The notes beneath the pieces were generated by a model. That model was not told the DNA's origin and ran no database searches. It saw only the letters and a list, made by a program, of their open reading frames with translations. Source: Desmodus rotundus (taxonomy: Eukaryota > Chordata > Mammalia > Chiroptera > Phyllostomidae). From it: a stretch of DNA of 64,000 bases. The stretch is from positions 105,390,896 through 105,454,895 of the forward strand of contig NC_071392.1 of assembly GCF_022682495.2 (NCBI RefSeq), read 5' to 3'. Position numbers and translations under genes: made by a program. Shown piece after piece: positions 12,131-22,780 of the stretch (positions are counted from its first letter, which is position 1; the number at the start of each line of letters is the position of its first letter).

Positions 12131-12670
12131 CCACTTCATTCACTCAACAAATATTGAGCACTTACTATGTACCAGGCCCACTTCCAGGCACTGGGGAGAC
12201 AGTAGCGAATAAAAAGCCTCCCTTTCATTGAATTTAGGTACTGGTGGGAGAAGGGACTATAAGCAAAATAAACTACTATATGGTCGATTACAAGATAAGT
12301 ACTATGGAGAGAGATAAAGCAGGAAGGGGTCTGAATGTATCTGGGGACAGGAGTTGCAACTGTAATTGGGTGGTCAGAGCAGGCCTCGCCCAAGTGACAG
12401 TGGAGAAAAGACAAAGGAGGCGAGAGCAAGCCATGCCAGTATCTGGGGGAACAAGTGCAAAGCCTGAGGCAGGAACATGCCTGGCTTTTCCAGGAACAGA
12501 GAAGAGGCCAGTGTGACTACAGCCAAGTGAATACGGCGGAAAGTGTTGGCAGATGCATTTAGAGAGGCACCCATTGATACAGAGTTTTGTAGGCCAATAA
12601 GAAGTTTGACTTTCAATTTGGTGGGAGCCATGGGGGGTTCTGAGTAGAGTGACATGACCACATTTATATA
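12131..12670 (+). repeat. Ancient mammalian interspersed repeat (long copy)
   Basis: It starts with the common block actcaacaaatattgagcac and proceeds through ctatggagagagataaagca, tggtcagagcaggcctcgcc, a caagtgcaaagcctgaggca segment and a final gagtgacatgacca stretch. The same series of blocks recurs, more or less complete, at 24670-25330 and 32335-32640. That shows one dispersed family of at least 500 bp. I leave the family name open. Confidence 0.6.
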
Positions 12671-13129
12671 TTAAAAGAATTACTCTGCTGTCTTGTGAAT
12701 GGACTTTAAGAGGATGAGTACAGAAGTGAAGAGGCCATTTAGAAGCTTCTACATAATCCAGGCGGAGATGCGGGTGCTTGCAGCAGGAGGCCTTCCCGAC
12801 TCCAGGCCAGGTTATGAGACGAGCCTTCCCCACAGAAGCCCTTTGACACAGTGCCTCTCCCACTCAGCTGCACTGTAGGCAATTTGAGGGCGACATTCCC
12901 GTCTGTCTTGCTCATCACCTTAAACCCAGCACCTAGCAGGGTGCCAAGCACATAGTCTGAGCTCCATAAATGTTTGTTAAATGAATTTAATCTGCTTGGC
13001 AGAGGTATGCTGAGCAAGGAATGGAACAATCATAGATTCAAAAGATCCACCCTGGGCTCTGTTTCCATGGGAGTCACCAACAGGTGCCTGTGATCCCAAT
13101 TCAGTGTTCACCAAGGAGAAAGATTGTAA

Positions 13130-13440
13130 TGTCCATGTCCTAAACTCAAAGTCTTTCTTCAGCCTCTGTCCTAATTTCCCCCCTACTCAAAGCGCACTGA
13201 ATGCCAGTCAAAACAAACTAATGACCCACCATTCTTGGGATACCTGATGCATGTATGATACCTCTGCCTGGAACTCCCTCTCCTTGCCTGTTCCATCCAG
13301 ACAATTCATCACCTTCCAAGCCAAGCTCCACTGTCACCTCCTCTTTGAAGCCTTCCGATTCCCCCAGGGTGATTCCCTCCAGTTTGCCAAAGCACCTATC
13401 TCAGAAATGGCAGTCTAGTGTTACAGTTATTTGCAAAAAA
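13130..13440 (+). repeat. L2 LINE fragment
   Basis: Blocks such as tgcctggaactccctctcct, tcaccttccaagccaagctc and ctcctctttgaagccttccg follow the L2 3' region on the plus strand. Confidence 0.6.
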
Positions 13441-14179
13441 ACTCTTCAGAGTCAGTTTCACCATCCATTCACTACCAAATAATTATTGATCACCTACCAC
13501 ATGCGTCAGGCACTACGCTCGTAGGGACTGGGCATACAACAGCAAACAATATAATTCTTTGCCTTAGGAAGCTTAACTCATAGTGGAATAATGAAGAGAT
13601 AACACGCACTTGATCATTTTATCATGCATCGAGCACCGTGATAAGCACCTTACATCTGTCTCTCATTTCATCTTTTCTCATATTTGGTAACAGCTCTGTT
13701 ACTGTTCCCATGTACAGAGGACACTGCCCTGTAGAATGTAGATTCCATGAAGGCAGACAATGTGCCTGGCACGCTCACGGCCACCCCCAGCGCCGGGCGC
13801 ACGGCGGCGCTCAGCAACCACTAGCAGACGATGTGAGTGAGGTTAAGCAATGTATCAAGGGGTGCACAGCCAGTGAGGCAGAGAAGGATGTGTCTGGCCC
13901 CACACTGGGCCCTGTGCTCCAGCTGGAGCTCCCCGGTTATCTCCAGGGTCTCGGCAGCGTCAAGCACAGAGCGGGGCTCAGTCAGCCTGTGAATGAACTG
14001 ACGAGCGGACACAGGGAGGGGAGCAAACACCATGCCTTAGGGTGGAGCCGTGCACCTTCCTCACCTGGAGTCCATCATTCTGTGAGCATCACCTTCCTCC
14101 CCACGCCACCCAAACAAGGGGAGGACAGGATGCCATCGCTCCTAGAGCCCCAGAGGCTCTACTACCGTCTGCAGTCTTT

Positions 14180-14560
14180 CGAGGCCCCCCACTTCCGGCT
14201 GTCACCCCTTCCCCAGGGGTCCCCATTCCTGGGGTCTCTCTCCTCGGGTCGCCCTCTTCCGGTTATCCCTCCCTCTCAGGGGGTCCCTCTCCCCGGTCCC
14301 CAGGGCACACGGACAGACTCGCGGGCACTCACCGGCCCGGCTACGGGGCGGAGCGCGGGTCAATCGGCGGCTGAAGCCTCGTCCTGCAGCACGCAGAACC
14401 GACCCGCACTCCCTGCCCGGCCGGCCGGCCCCTCGCGCCGGAAGTGACGTACCAGGGCGTTCAAAGACGCGGCGGGGGGGGGGGGGGGCTCTGAGTGCGC
14501 AGGCGTAATATCCAGCCCCGGCGTCGGCCTTTTGTCGCCACCTGGCGGCCGATACCCCAC
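14180..14560 (-). promoter_or_regulatory. TTPAL: TTPAL CpG-rich promoter
   Basis: CpG and GC content rise sharply here relative to both sides, around the inferred noncoding exon 1. A CCGGAAGTGACGTA composite at 14438-14451 joins an ETS core to a CRE-like TGACGTA, a pairing common close to housekeeping start sites. TGCGCAGGCG near 14496-14505 is one base off an NRF1 site. A run of 15 G residues lies at 14474-14488. No TATA box is evident. The transcription start is inferred to be between about 14390 and 14450 for minus-strand transcription. I saw no sign of a partner gene running the other way. Confidence 0.75.
14333..14445 (-). other. TTPAL: TTPAL noncoding exon 1 (5' end approximate)
   Basis: The minus strand has a strong donor GGGCCG|GTGAGTGCC with GT at 14331-14332, inside the CpG-rich segment just upstream of the TTPAL coding exons. 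It has no ATG-led frame joining TTPAL, so it is inferred to be the 5' UTR exon. The 5' boundary is approximate and set by the ETS/CRE site. Confidence 0.65.
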
Positions 14561-15299
14561 GCAGTGGGACAGAAGCCTGGCAAGGGGCTGGCTGGGAGGA
14601 ACAGGGAATGCCGGCAGCTTAGATGGTACAGCTGGGGACACTGAGGCCCAGAGAAGGAAGGAAAAATGCTGCCATTTTCCGAGAACGCTACTACCACGCG
14701 CCTGTCTTACATTTTTTGTCTCATTTTTTCTCATATTCATGGAAACTTGCATGAAAGGGAAACAGGCAATCAATGAAGTAAAGAGCTTTAACCCTAGATT
14801 TCAGGGTTAGCATTCCAGGATTCTTCTCTGCTTTGGGGTTCATGAAGTCCCCTTCAAGAAAGTGGTAGCTTGAAAAAAGGCTTTACTAGCCCCCAATCCC
14901 AGTCCATTACAATCCTCAGACACGCCAATATGTATTTTGTGCAAATACGACTTTGAGAGAAATGTAGGTCCGTCTTTCAGTGAGCGAAAAGACGCTAAAC
15001 CATTTCTAGAGAGAGAAATTATGTCCAGGAGGACTCAGAGCCCAAAGGAGTATCCAAGAGATGACATTCTTCCCTACTCCAGGGGCAAGAGGTCCCAGGG
15101 AGATGGGAGCTGACCCAAGGGGGCCAGAAGAACATGATAGTAGTTTCTGTGAGATGCTAGATTGTGTGAAAATCAGTAATTACAGAATCTTTCCATTTTA
15201 TCCTCTGAATGGGAGAAAGGAGCTACAGTTGTAATATAGAAGAGGTTAATTTAAAGGCTCATAATGCTGTATTTACATTGGAAATATCAGTATGAACTC

Positions 15300-16580
15300 A
15301 AGAGATGATTTCTGAAAAGAAATAAATGTGTATGTATACACACATACACATATACACATGTATATCAATATATAGTTTATATAAAATACCTAGTCCTATC
15401 CACTAGAAAAGCCCAGAAACAATGACTAATCAGATTTTAGTCTTGAAATGCCATTTTGTATTTTAAAAAAATTAAAAGGGCCTTTGAGAGAAATTGTTGA
15501 TTCCAGATCAGTAGCAGGGAATATATAGGATGAGCCTGGAATATCTTGTCATACTTGGTAACAAAGAAGCTATCAGAGGCACTAGGGCTACATCAAAAGA
15601 ATTTAGAAACCAACCTGAACATGAGATCATTTTAGCTGCAACAAAGATCATTGCAATTGACTGAAACACATCAAATATGTTTCAATCCCCGAGTTCACAA
15701 AACCAACAAAAAAAAGTTCATATTCAGCAAAAACACTAATTAATCACCTTCTGAGGATGGCATGGAAACAAATTATATTGTTGATAACCAGGTAAATTAA
15801 AGGAAAGGATTAAGTATTTATTCCACCTTTTATATATGAATTGTAACACTGGGTAACCAAATAATAGCTTAAGAAGAGCAACTTCTTATGAAATTATTAC
15901 AGCTAATAAATGCAAACAAAATGGTCCAATATTGCCATTTTGCAATCTGCAATAATTTCATGTCTCTAGCCAAAAAATTAAAAAAAAAAAGAAAACCAAA
16001 GAAAAAGAAAAGAAAGAAGAAAAAGGAAAACAAGGAGCAAAACTCCAGCCATGTACATGATTCTTGATAAAATAACGAGAACCACCTGTTAACATGCCAA
16101 AGGGATGGAACCTGGGTCTGATCCAGCGGCTAATTTGCAAGAAATGCAGAGGTCAAAGGGTCAAGCTGAACTGTACAATGAGGATACAACTGACAAAATC
16201 CAGACTTTGAGAAACTGAAGCAGTCTGAGTTCTTCAACACATTAACTGCAAGGAAAAGGAGGAGATGGAGAAACCTATGCATTAAATGAGGCTTAAAAGA
16301 CACATTCAGTTTTTTAAAAAATGGGCAAAACTAAGCTATAACGTCTAAGGGCTCACACTCAGATGATTACATCATAAATAAATGCAAGGAAATAATTGCT
16401 ATAAAAGCCAGGGCAGTGGCTACTGTGCGGGGAAGGGCTGTGATGGGGATGAGGTGCATGGAGGGACCGCTGGGTGGCTGGCAAAACTCCATTTCTCAGC
16501 CCAGGTGCTGGCTACTAGGGTGTTTGTCTTGAAATGATTCACTGTGCTACAAATTTAATGTGTATGCTTGTTTTACAATA
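15300..16580 (+). repeat. Decayed L1-type 3' end sequence (family uncertain)
   Basis: The stretch is AT-rich with blocks I associate with old LINE 3' ends, including acaatgaggatacaactgac near 16180 and the terminal cactgtgctacaaatttaat near 16541. An alternating TATACACA tract lies at about 15330-15370. No coding frame survives. It could be two separate insertions. Confidence 0.45.
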
Positions 16581-16794
16581 TAAATGTTTTAAAACATGGA
16601 AACAGAAGTCCCTCACGGTGTGTGTGTGTGTCTATACATACACATCCATGGATACATAGCTTCTGGGAGTACCAAGTACAAAGTAGGTGCTCACTAAATA
16701 TGAGTTTCCTTCCCTCTTAATCCTGTGTGATTTCAGACCCATTACTGACATGACTACCTAGTGTGACTAATTAAAAATAGTTGATTCTTTTTAA

Positions 16795-16985
16795 GTGGTT
16801 TATTATGCGCCAGTCACTCTTCCCAGTGCACCTAATCTAAATGAATCTTCACAACGTTCTTATTTTTATTCCCATTTTACAGAGAAGAAAACTGAGGTGC
16901 AAAGAGGTCATCTGTGGCCCCACAGAAAGTGGTAGAGCAGTCAGGTTTTGCACCCAGGCAGTCTGGCTTCCTGGTCCATGCCCTC
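16795..16985 (-). repeat. MIR SINE, minus orientation
   Basis: The block cccattttacagagaagaaa continuing into actgaggtgcaaagaggtca and ending gcagtctggcttcctggtcc is the reverse complement of the MIR core. Confidence 0.75.
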
Positions 16986-17224
16986 CTCACACATATGTAT
17001 GTGTACCTTACTGTTTGCTTGTTTGAGAGAAAAAACCACTGATTCGTTGTTCCAGTTATTTACGCATTCATCGGTTAATTCTTGTATGGGCCCTGACGGG
17101 GGATCAAACCTGCAACCTGGACAGGGGCTTTTTTTTTTAATCTTTTTGCACAAATAACTCCCCCTTATTGAGTGCCTGCCGATGTGTGTGCCACCCCTTG
17201 ACACGCCATACCCGAGTCTCACAC

Positions 17225-17345
17225 AGCCTGGAAGACGGAGGTACTTGTTAGTCTGCATTTGACAGATGCGAAAACTGGAACTCAGCTGAAGAATTTGTCC
17301 AAAGTTACAAACTAAGTACGTGGCAGAGTTGGGGGCAGGAGGGTT
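17225..17345 (-). repeat. MIR SINE, minus orientation
   Basis: The blocks tttgacagatgcgaaaactg and gtacgtggcagagttggggg correspond to the reverse complement of MIR. Confidence 0.55.
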
Positions 17346-17984
17346 GAGTTATAGATAGATACTCTTTGGCCCTTGGGATTCTAAAGAACAAAATGTTCCA
17401 TACTCTTAAACGGATGCTTACCTGATGGATCTGACCCAGTCTGAGGTCATGGGTTGCCCAATCAGTGGTCCGGAGCCTGACTTGGCTTGAGAAGTGCCCA
17501 GACTAGGGCTGAGAGAAGTCGAGAGCTTGGCAAGTGCCAGGCATGCCTGACCTCAGTCGGAGGGTCGTGTGAAGCGTGTGACCCATGGGCCTGGTGTGCC
17601 TCAAGGAGCCAGAGCCTTCTGTGTGCCAGGCTTTTGTTCACAAGCCTTAAAATCAGGACCTACCATAGGGCTGTGCACCTTTCTGAGAGTGAGATAAGGT
17701 TTCCCGGGGCTGACGGCTGGATTTCCCAGAAGAGGTGGGAGGCCAGGTGTGTTTTTCTGGTCACACATTGATTTTCTAACCTGAGTCAGCACGGCTGCTT
17801 GGAGGTACAGTCCATTCTGTTTGTTCCCAGGGGCTCTGCATCCCAGCTGGGCTGAAGCATTTCCAAAACAGGGCCGGGAATGGTAGGGGACAAGGAGAGG
17901 TGGAGGCGCCACACCCCCGCCCCACAAGTACCAGCCTAAGAGCCCACTCAGCCCACCCTCCATTGTATTATTAACACCCAGCAG

Positions 17985-18170
17985 GATCGACTTCTTAGCA
18001 AATGTTAGGCACCGTGCTAAGCACATTATATGTATCCGCCCAGCCATCCTCACAGACAGGCTATCGAGTAGGGTTTCTCCTGTGAGAGATGAGAAAACTG
18101 AGACCCAGAGAGGCAAAACTCGGTTGCGAACAGTCACACACACGGAGTTTCAGGTCGGTTGTTGTGGCAT
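17985..18170 (-). repeat. MIR SINE, minus orientation
   Basis: The segment ccgtgctaagcacattatat, then gagatgagaaaactgagacc and cagagaggcaaaactcggtt, follows the reverse complement of MIR through most of its length. Confidence 0.7.
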
Positions 18171-18380
18171 CGCAGGCTGTCAGACCCAGCGATGCTCTGT
18201 GGATTCCCTATTCCACAGCAACCTGGGTGGGTGGTATGGTCACCGCCACAAAGACAGGAGAACACTGAGGCCCGGGGAGGTGGGTGTGACTTGTACAACG
18301 CTGCTCAGAGGTTCTGCTGTGACAGCCAGTGATTACTTCTCAAAGGCACCGTGAAAACTCACAACTAAAATTTGGCCAAG

Positions 18381-18582
18381 GCCCTGACCGGGTAGCTCAG
18401 TTGGTTGGAGCGTTGTTCCGATACACCAAGGTTGTGGGTTCAGTCCCTGGTCGGGGCACAGACAAGAATCAACCAATGAATGCTTGAGTAAGCAGAACAA
18501 CAAATCAGTGTTTCTCTCCCCGTCCCCCTCCCCCCCCTCGTTCGTCCCTCCCTCTTCCTCTCTAAAATCAATTTAAAAATTT
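18381..18582 (+). repeat. Bat VES-type tRNA-derived SINE
   Basis: The element begins gccctgaccgggtagctcag, carries a tRNA-like B-box region (gggttcagtccctgg), and continues with caaccaatgaatgc, a T/C-rich tctctcccc stretch and ctctctaaaatcaattt, as in chiropteran VES-type SINEs. The flanks tttggccaag and tttggcccaaa are an imperfect candidate target-site duplication. Differences from the other copies in this window suggest a distinct subfamily. Confidence 0.85.
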
Positions 18583-19340
18583 TTTGGCCCAAATCCCTTT
18601 CTGTGTTATTACTTCTACATTCACCCACAGCTCTCCCGTGATGGAAAGAAGGGACAAGGGATCCTTTGGAGGCCATCTTCTTGGAAGAGTGGAGTGGGGA
18701 CAGCAGGGGCTCCTCTGCAGTGGGGGGCTGACTACCTGGAGAGCTTAACACATGACCCCAAAGTGAGGGCCCGGTGGTGTGATGGGGGCAGGGATATCTA
18801 GGGGCTGGGAGAAAGGGGGTGCTTGGCTGCATTGGAGAAGGACCCAGAGAGCAGGTGTGCTGAGGTGAGCCCACACTCCCAGGAGCTCCAGAGCAAGGCT
18901 GCATGAGCATTTCCCATTGGCCTGCGTGGGCAGAAAGCAGCTACAAAGAGTGAGCTTGGGCCGTGTCCCAGAGGGTAACCTAGAGTGGCAGAAGGGTAGT
19001 AGCAGCAAGAAGCTAGACTAGGATGTCAGATTCCCAAAGGCTGAAGAAGAAATTGCAAGGGATGGCCAGGAGGGGGCGTGCATCCATCAAGGTCAAAGGC
19101 GAGAAGGGCTTGAAGCAAGGGCCACCTCCAGGAGCCCTAGCGGCATCACGTCGGAAAGGGGCAGCTTTAGAGGTGTGCTGAGTGCAGAGCCCTGGAGGCC
19201 GGTGAGAATGGTGTGGGTTAAGTGACGCCCTTCCTCTCCTCTCACCTTCTCTGCCCAGCCCCCTGCCGACCCACTGAGACTCAGAAAGGCTAGGAAACCA
19301 TCAATGGGCCCCACAGGTTTAAAAAACCCAACCTAGTGCT
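18583..19340. other. Intergenic, no recognised feature
   Basis: This is moderately GC-rich sequence. The open frames are unsupported, and I saw no repeat, exon or RNA gene. Confidence 0.6.
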
Positions 19341-19464
19341 CTAGGATGGTTGAAATTAAAGAGACCCCAGCAACTGGAACTCTCAGACATTGTTGGTGGG
19401 AAAGCAAGGTGGTACAACTACTTTGGAAAGTAGCTGGCAGCAGTTTCTTAAAAAGTTAAACATA

Positions 19465-19663
19465 TCCTGCCCGGTGTGGCTCAGCTGACTGGGTGTCATC
19501 TTGCAAAGTGAAAAGCTGCCGGTTCGATTCCTGGTCGGGCACATGCCTAGGCTGCAGGTTCAGTCCCGGTTGGGGTGCCTACGAGAAGCAACCGATCGAT
19601 GTTTCTCCCCCTCTCTTTCTCCCTCCCTTCCCCTCTCTCTAAAAATAAATAAATAAAGTCTTT
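19465..19663 (+). repeat. Bat tRNA-derived SINE nested in L1, with 17-bp TSD
   Basis: The element reads tcctgcccggtgtggctcag, then a B-box ggttcgattcctgg, a cacatgcctaggctgcaggt segment, and ends with ctctctttctccctcccttc and an aaataaataaataaagtc tail. Identical copies of ttaaaaagttaaacata lie at 19448-19464 and 19664-19680, a perfect target-site duplication. The intact duplication suggests a fairly recent insertion by LINE-mediated retrotransposition. Confidence 0.92.
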
Positions 19664-19854
19664 TTAAAAAGTTAAACATAAACTTATATGACCTGGCAAT
19701 CACACTCCTAGATAGCTGCCCAAGAGTAATGAAAGTGCTCATCCACTCAGAGACACACACATGAGCGTTCTTGGCAGCCTTATTTATAAAAGCCCAAAAC
19801 TGAGGGCAAGGGGTCCGCCCACAGGACAACGGGGTAAACAAACTGTGATGTATA

Positions 19855-19981
19855 CAGGGGTGGGCAGAAGTAGCGTTCCAGTCGTGAGTACACGACACAG
19901 AACTTATTCTTGTATCATCATTTATTGAGCATTGTATTATTGATTTGTAATACAACTGGAAACTGCTTTTGCCCACCCCTG
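19855..19981. mobile_element. Mariner-like MITE (127 bp) with inverted ends and TA duplication
   Basis: The ends are caggggtgggcagaagtag and its imperfect inverse ctgcttttgcccacccctg, giving terminal inverted repeats of about 30 bp. The element is flanked by TA on both sides (19853-19854 and 19982-19983), the signature of Tc1/mariner insertion. It has no coding capacity. A second, homologous copy lies at 58553-58672. Its location in L1 sequence dates it after that L1. Confidence 0.85.
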
Positions 19982-20619
19982 TATATATCTTAGCAACAAA
20001 CAGGAACAAACTATTGATACGCAGATAAATTTCAAACTAATTCTGCTCAATGAAAAAAAGAGTATGAATTGTATATTTCCATTTCGACAAAGTTCCAGAA
20101 AATCTAAAGGAACCTGCAGTGAGAGAAACTAAGCTGTAGAGACTGCCGCTGCCTTTCCTGGGAACGGGAGCGGGTGGCGGAGAGGTGATGAGGAGAAGGG
20201 ACACCAGGAGAGTTTTGGGGTGATGGAAACGTTCCTCATCTTAGCTGTGGCGATGGGCTCCTGGGTGTGTACATATGTCAAAACTCATCAAATTGCGCGA
20301 TTTAATTGTACATCAATTATACCTCAATAATGCTGTTTTTTTAAAAAAAACTCTACAGTGGCACAATTAGGATTTGAACCCATGTGTGTGTCTGATGTCA
20401 AACCACTTAGGGCCTGGCGAGTTATTAAAAGGCCTCCTTTCTTGGCTGGGGATATAAAGTCAGTCTACACGGCGCCACCTCCAGGAATCTTTCCTGTTCC
20501 CCCGCCCCATTGTGGAATTGCCTCCCTCTCAGCCTCCCCCACACCCCACTTCTTGCCACTTTCAGGATTTGTCAGTGGCTCCTTTCTCCACTTGGGGACC
20601 TTCCCTGGTGCCTTCCCCT

Positions 20620-20850
20620 ACACGGTCCTTCGAATCTGCTGCCCGAGTGCTGGATTCCGACCAGGCTGGGTTTGACTCTGACCTCGGATGGTCCCACTGC
20701 CTCTTTGAGCTTCAGATTCCTCATCTGAATACTAATAGCAGCTACCTTGGATTGCCTTAAGGATCAAATAAGAGACAGTTCATGTTAAACAATTAGCACA
20801 GGGCCGGGTATGTAATAAAGCACTCAATAAATGTTAACTATTATTGATCT
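20620..20850 (+). repeat. MIR SINE
   Basis: A nearly full-length decayed MIR: a gctgggtttgactctgacct start, a cttcagattcctcatctgaa core, then ggatcaaataagagacagtt and the gcactcaataaatgttaact end. Confidence 0.75.
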
Positions 20851-21704
20851 TCACCTGGGCAGTGGCTGCTGACTGTTTAAGTTTCTCAGCCTTTGAATCA
20901 AGTACTTACCGCCTCAGCCATATTTATTGACATGGAAAGATGCCCACAGCATACTGTTGGCGGGGGTGGGAAGCAGGCTACAAAACAATATATGCCTCAC
21001 AAGTCATTTTAAAGATTAAAGGAGAAAAGTGGACACGCATGTCTCAGCATGGGGCCCGCATGCAGGAAGCGCTCAAAGAAAGCCAGTCATGATTATTCTT
21101 AATTCAAAGGCATTCTGTAGCCCTCCCAGCGCAACTTTCAAATTTTATCACGTGAGTTCTCGGGAAACAAGGTAACGTTCGCGATTGTGCTTCGACAGTG
21201 AGTCAGAGGGGTAGACCTGTGTGGTCTCTTCTGATGCACTGCAGGGGCTATTGTGGGCAGGGCTGGACTTGGACTTGGGACACATTGGTGTCATGTGAAT
21301 CTTGGTAATTTCTTTTGTGGTCCTGGAGCAAAAGAAACGCAAAGCCTTGCGCTTTGGAATTGAGACTCCAAGCTTGGATAGAGTATTCTTCGCAGTAACT
21401 GAGGTGCCATGACAAAATACAGACACATGAGGGCGCTCCAATCAACCAACAGTAGAGAAAATCCCAGAAGGGTGATAATAATAATAGGAATGTTAGTGTT
21501 AATTTAACAATGGCTTCCATTTATTGTTTTTTACTATGAGCTCCTAAAATGTGCTAAGAGACTCACAACCTTTACTTCCTTTTGTCCTTCCAAATACCCC
21601 ATCAGTGAAGTGCTATTACTAAAGACTTTAATCGATAGGTGTATTGCTCTATAGAATTTTTAAAATATATATTGTGTAGGGAGTCACAATTCACAAGTCT
21701 TATA

Positions 21705-22450
21705 AGATGTAAAACTATTAAGGGTACAGCTTAGTGAGTTGTTACAAGTGTATACACACAGGTAACCCCACCGGGATCTAGATACTTGCCTTTTTAATTT
21801 TTTTATATTCAGTTTATTGGGGTAACATTGGTTAATAACATTATATAAATTTCAGGTGTGCAATTTTATAATACAAGGTCGCATTCTCACCACCTGAAGT
21901 CTAGTCGCCCTCTGTCACCTTACACTTGACCCCATTTACCAACTTCGTCCTCCCCCCCACCTCTGCGCCCCGCTGGTGGTCACCATTCCTTGTCTGAATC
22001 TGTGTTTTTGAACATGTACAACTTTTAAAATGCCATTTCCACTCACCCCCACCCAAGGCAACCACCATCCTGACTTCCATTACCATGTATTCATTTCACT
22101 TGCTTTTGGACTTCATACAAACATAATTATACACATATACTATTTAGGGTTGCCAGGTTTAGCACATAAAAACCCAGGATGTCAGTTAAATTTAAATTTC
22201 CCATGGAACATGCTTATACTTTAAAAATCATTGTTTATTTGAAATTCATTTTTTTTCTATATTTATAAAATACAGAGATTCATTCTATATTTTTATCTGG
22301 CCACTCCAGCAGTCTCTTGTACCTGGCTCCTTCCGATATAATTCTGAGGCTCACCCACGTTGTTGTTGCTATTGGTAACTTACTCTTTTTCGTTGCTGCG
22401 TTGTATTCTATTCCATGAATGCACCGCAATGTACTTACTCCCTTTACTGT
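21705..22450. repeat. L1-type 5' UTR/ORF-junction fragments
   Basis: Blocks include tttattggggtaacattggt, aacattatataaatttcagg, a cctctgtcaccttacacttg segment, and ttgctgcgttgtattctatt near 22395. They match old L1 5' regions widespread in mammals. At least two fragments appear to be juxtaposed. Confidence 0.65.
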
Positions 22451-22624
22451 TGGTGGGGATAGGCAGCCCCGCTTTACAGAGGAGAAAACTAACCCTCGGG
22501 GAGGTGAAGAGATGGGCCCAAGAGAACACCACAGGTACTGGCCAAAAGCCATTCAAGGCCACGTCTGCTTGACTCCCAAACCCTCCCGGATTTCTCAGTG
22601 CCTGTTTATCAACCTTGAGCTCTG

Positions 22625-22745
22625 CCTGTAGAGTCCAGATGTCAGAGTTTCAGGTCGCAGCTCTGTGGCCCTGGGCAAGTTATTTGCTGTCTGTGAATCC
22701 TCGCTTCTACACCGCAGCACAGGTTTGCTTTAGGGAATCTGCCCA
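22625..22745 (+). repeat. MIR SINE fragment
   Basis: The core ctctgtggccctgggcaagt followed by tatttgctgtctgtgaatcc matches the plus-strand MIR core. Confidence 0.6.
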
Positions 22746-22780
22746 AAACAAGTGCGGGCAAAACACGACTGCCTCCTAAG

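Larger units (their letters stand above)
10300..14332 (-). other. TTPAL intron 1
   Basis: This intron separates the noncoding first exon from the ATG exon. It contains an L1 3' fragment (about 10600-11160), a hAT-like fragment (about 11770-11960), an ancient repeat with the tttattgagcacctactatg type of 5' part (12131-12670), an L2 fragment (about 13130-13440) and MIR-like sequence (about 13600-13900). The segment 11160-11760 holds nothing I recognise. Confidence 0.75.
14561..18380. other. Intergenic, AT-rich, repeat-derived
   Basis: No protein gene is visible. From about 15300 to 16580 the sequence looks like decayed L1-type 3' sequence on the plus strand (for example gaggatacaactgacaaaat and gctactagggtgtttgtctt). 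MIR fragments follow at 16795-16985, 17225-17345 and 17985-18170. The segment 14820-15300 holds nothing I recognise. Confidence 0.7.
19345..20342 (+). repeat. L1 LINE 3' fragment carrying two nested insertions
   Basis: The flanks of the nested elements join into a typical L1 ORF2/3' UTR end: tggaactctcagacattgtt, a ggtggtacaactactttgga segment, then acctggcaatcacactccta, and further on ggggtgatggaaacgttcct and aattatacctcaataatgct. A SINE (19465-19663) and a mariner-like MITE (19855-19981) interrupt it. The reading frame is broken throughout. The nesting shows that the L1 is older than both insertions. Confidence 0.9.
20343..22780. other. Intergenic, old repeats
   Basis: It holds a MIR at about 20620-20850, L1 5'-type fragments at about 21700-22450, and a MIR at about 22625-22745. 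The intervals 20860-21700 and 22450-22620 show nothing I can name apart from MIR-like scraps. Confidence 0.7.

Noticed and set aside
13638..14447. A 269-codon plus-strand ORF overlapping the TTPAL promoter, a possible divergent gene
   Set aside because: It lies in GC-rich CpG-island and old-repeat sequence, where stops are rare. Its translation shows no domain, the frame covers MIR-like sequence, and overlapping ORFs exist in other frames. It is better read as chance.
14528..14552. A CTCF-like motif around gccacctggcggcc next to the TTPAL promoter
   Set aside because: It differs from the CTCF core at about three informative positions, too many to support without binding data.
18381..18460. 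A possible tRNA gene
   Set aside because: A and B box-like motifs are present but belong to the SINE head. The cloverleaf is incomplete and the sequence continues into the SINE body and tail.
19855..19981. A possible CRISPR-like or bacterial inverted repeat structure
   Set aside because: The host is a mammal, there is only one inverted pair, and the TA flanks and homologous second copy identify a mariner-type MITE.
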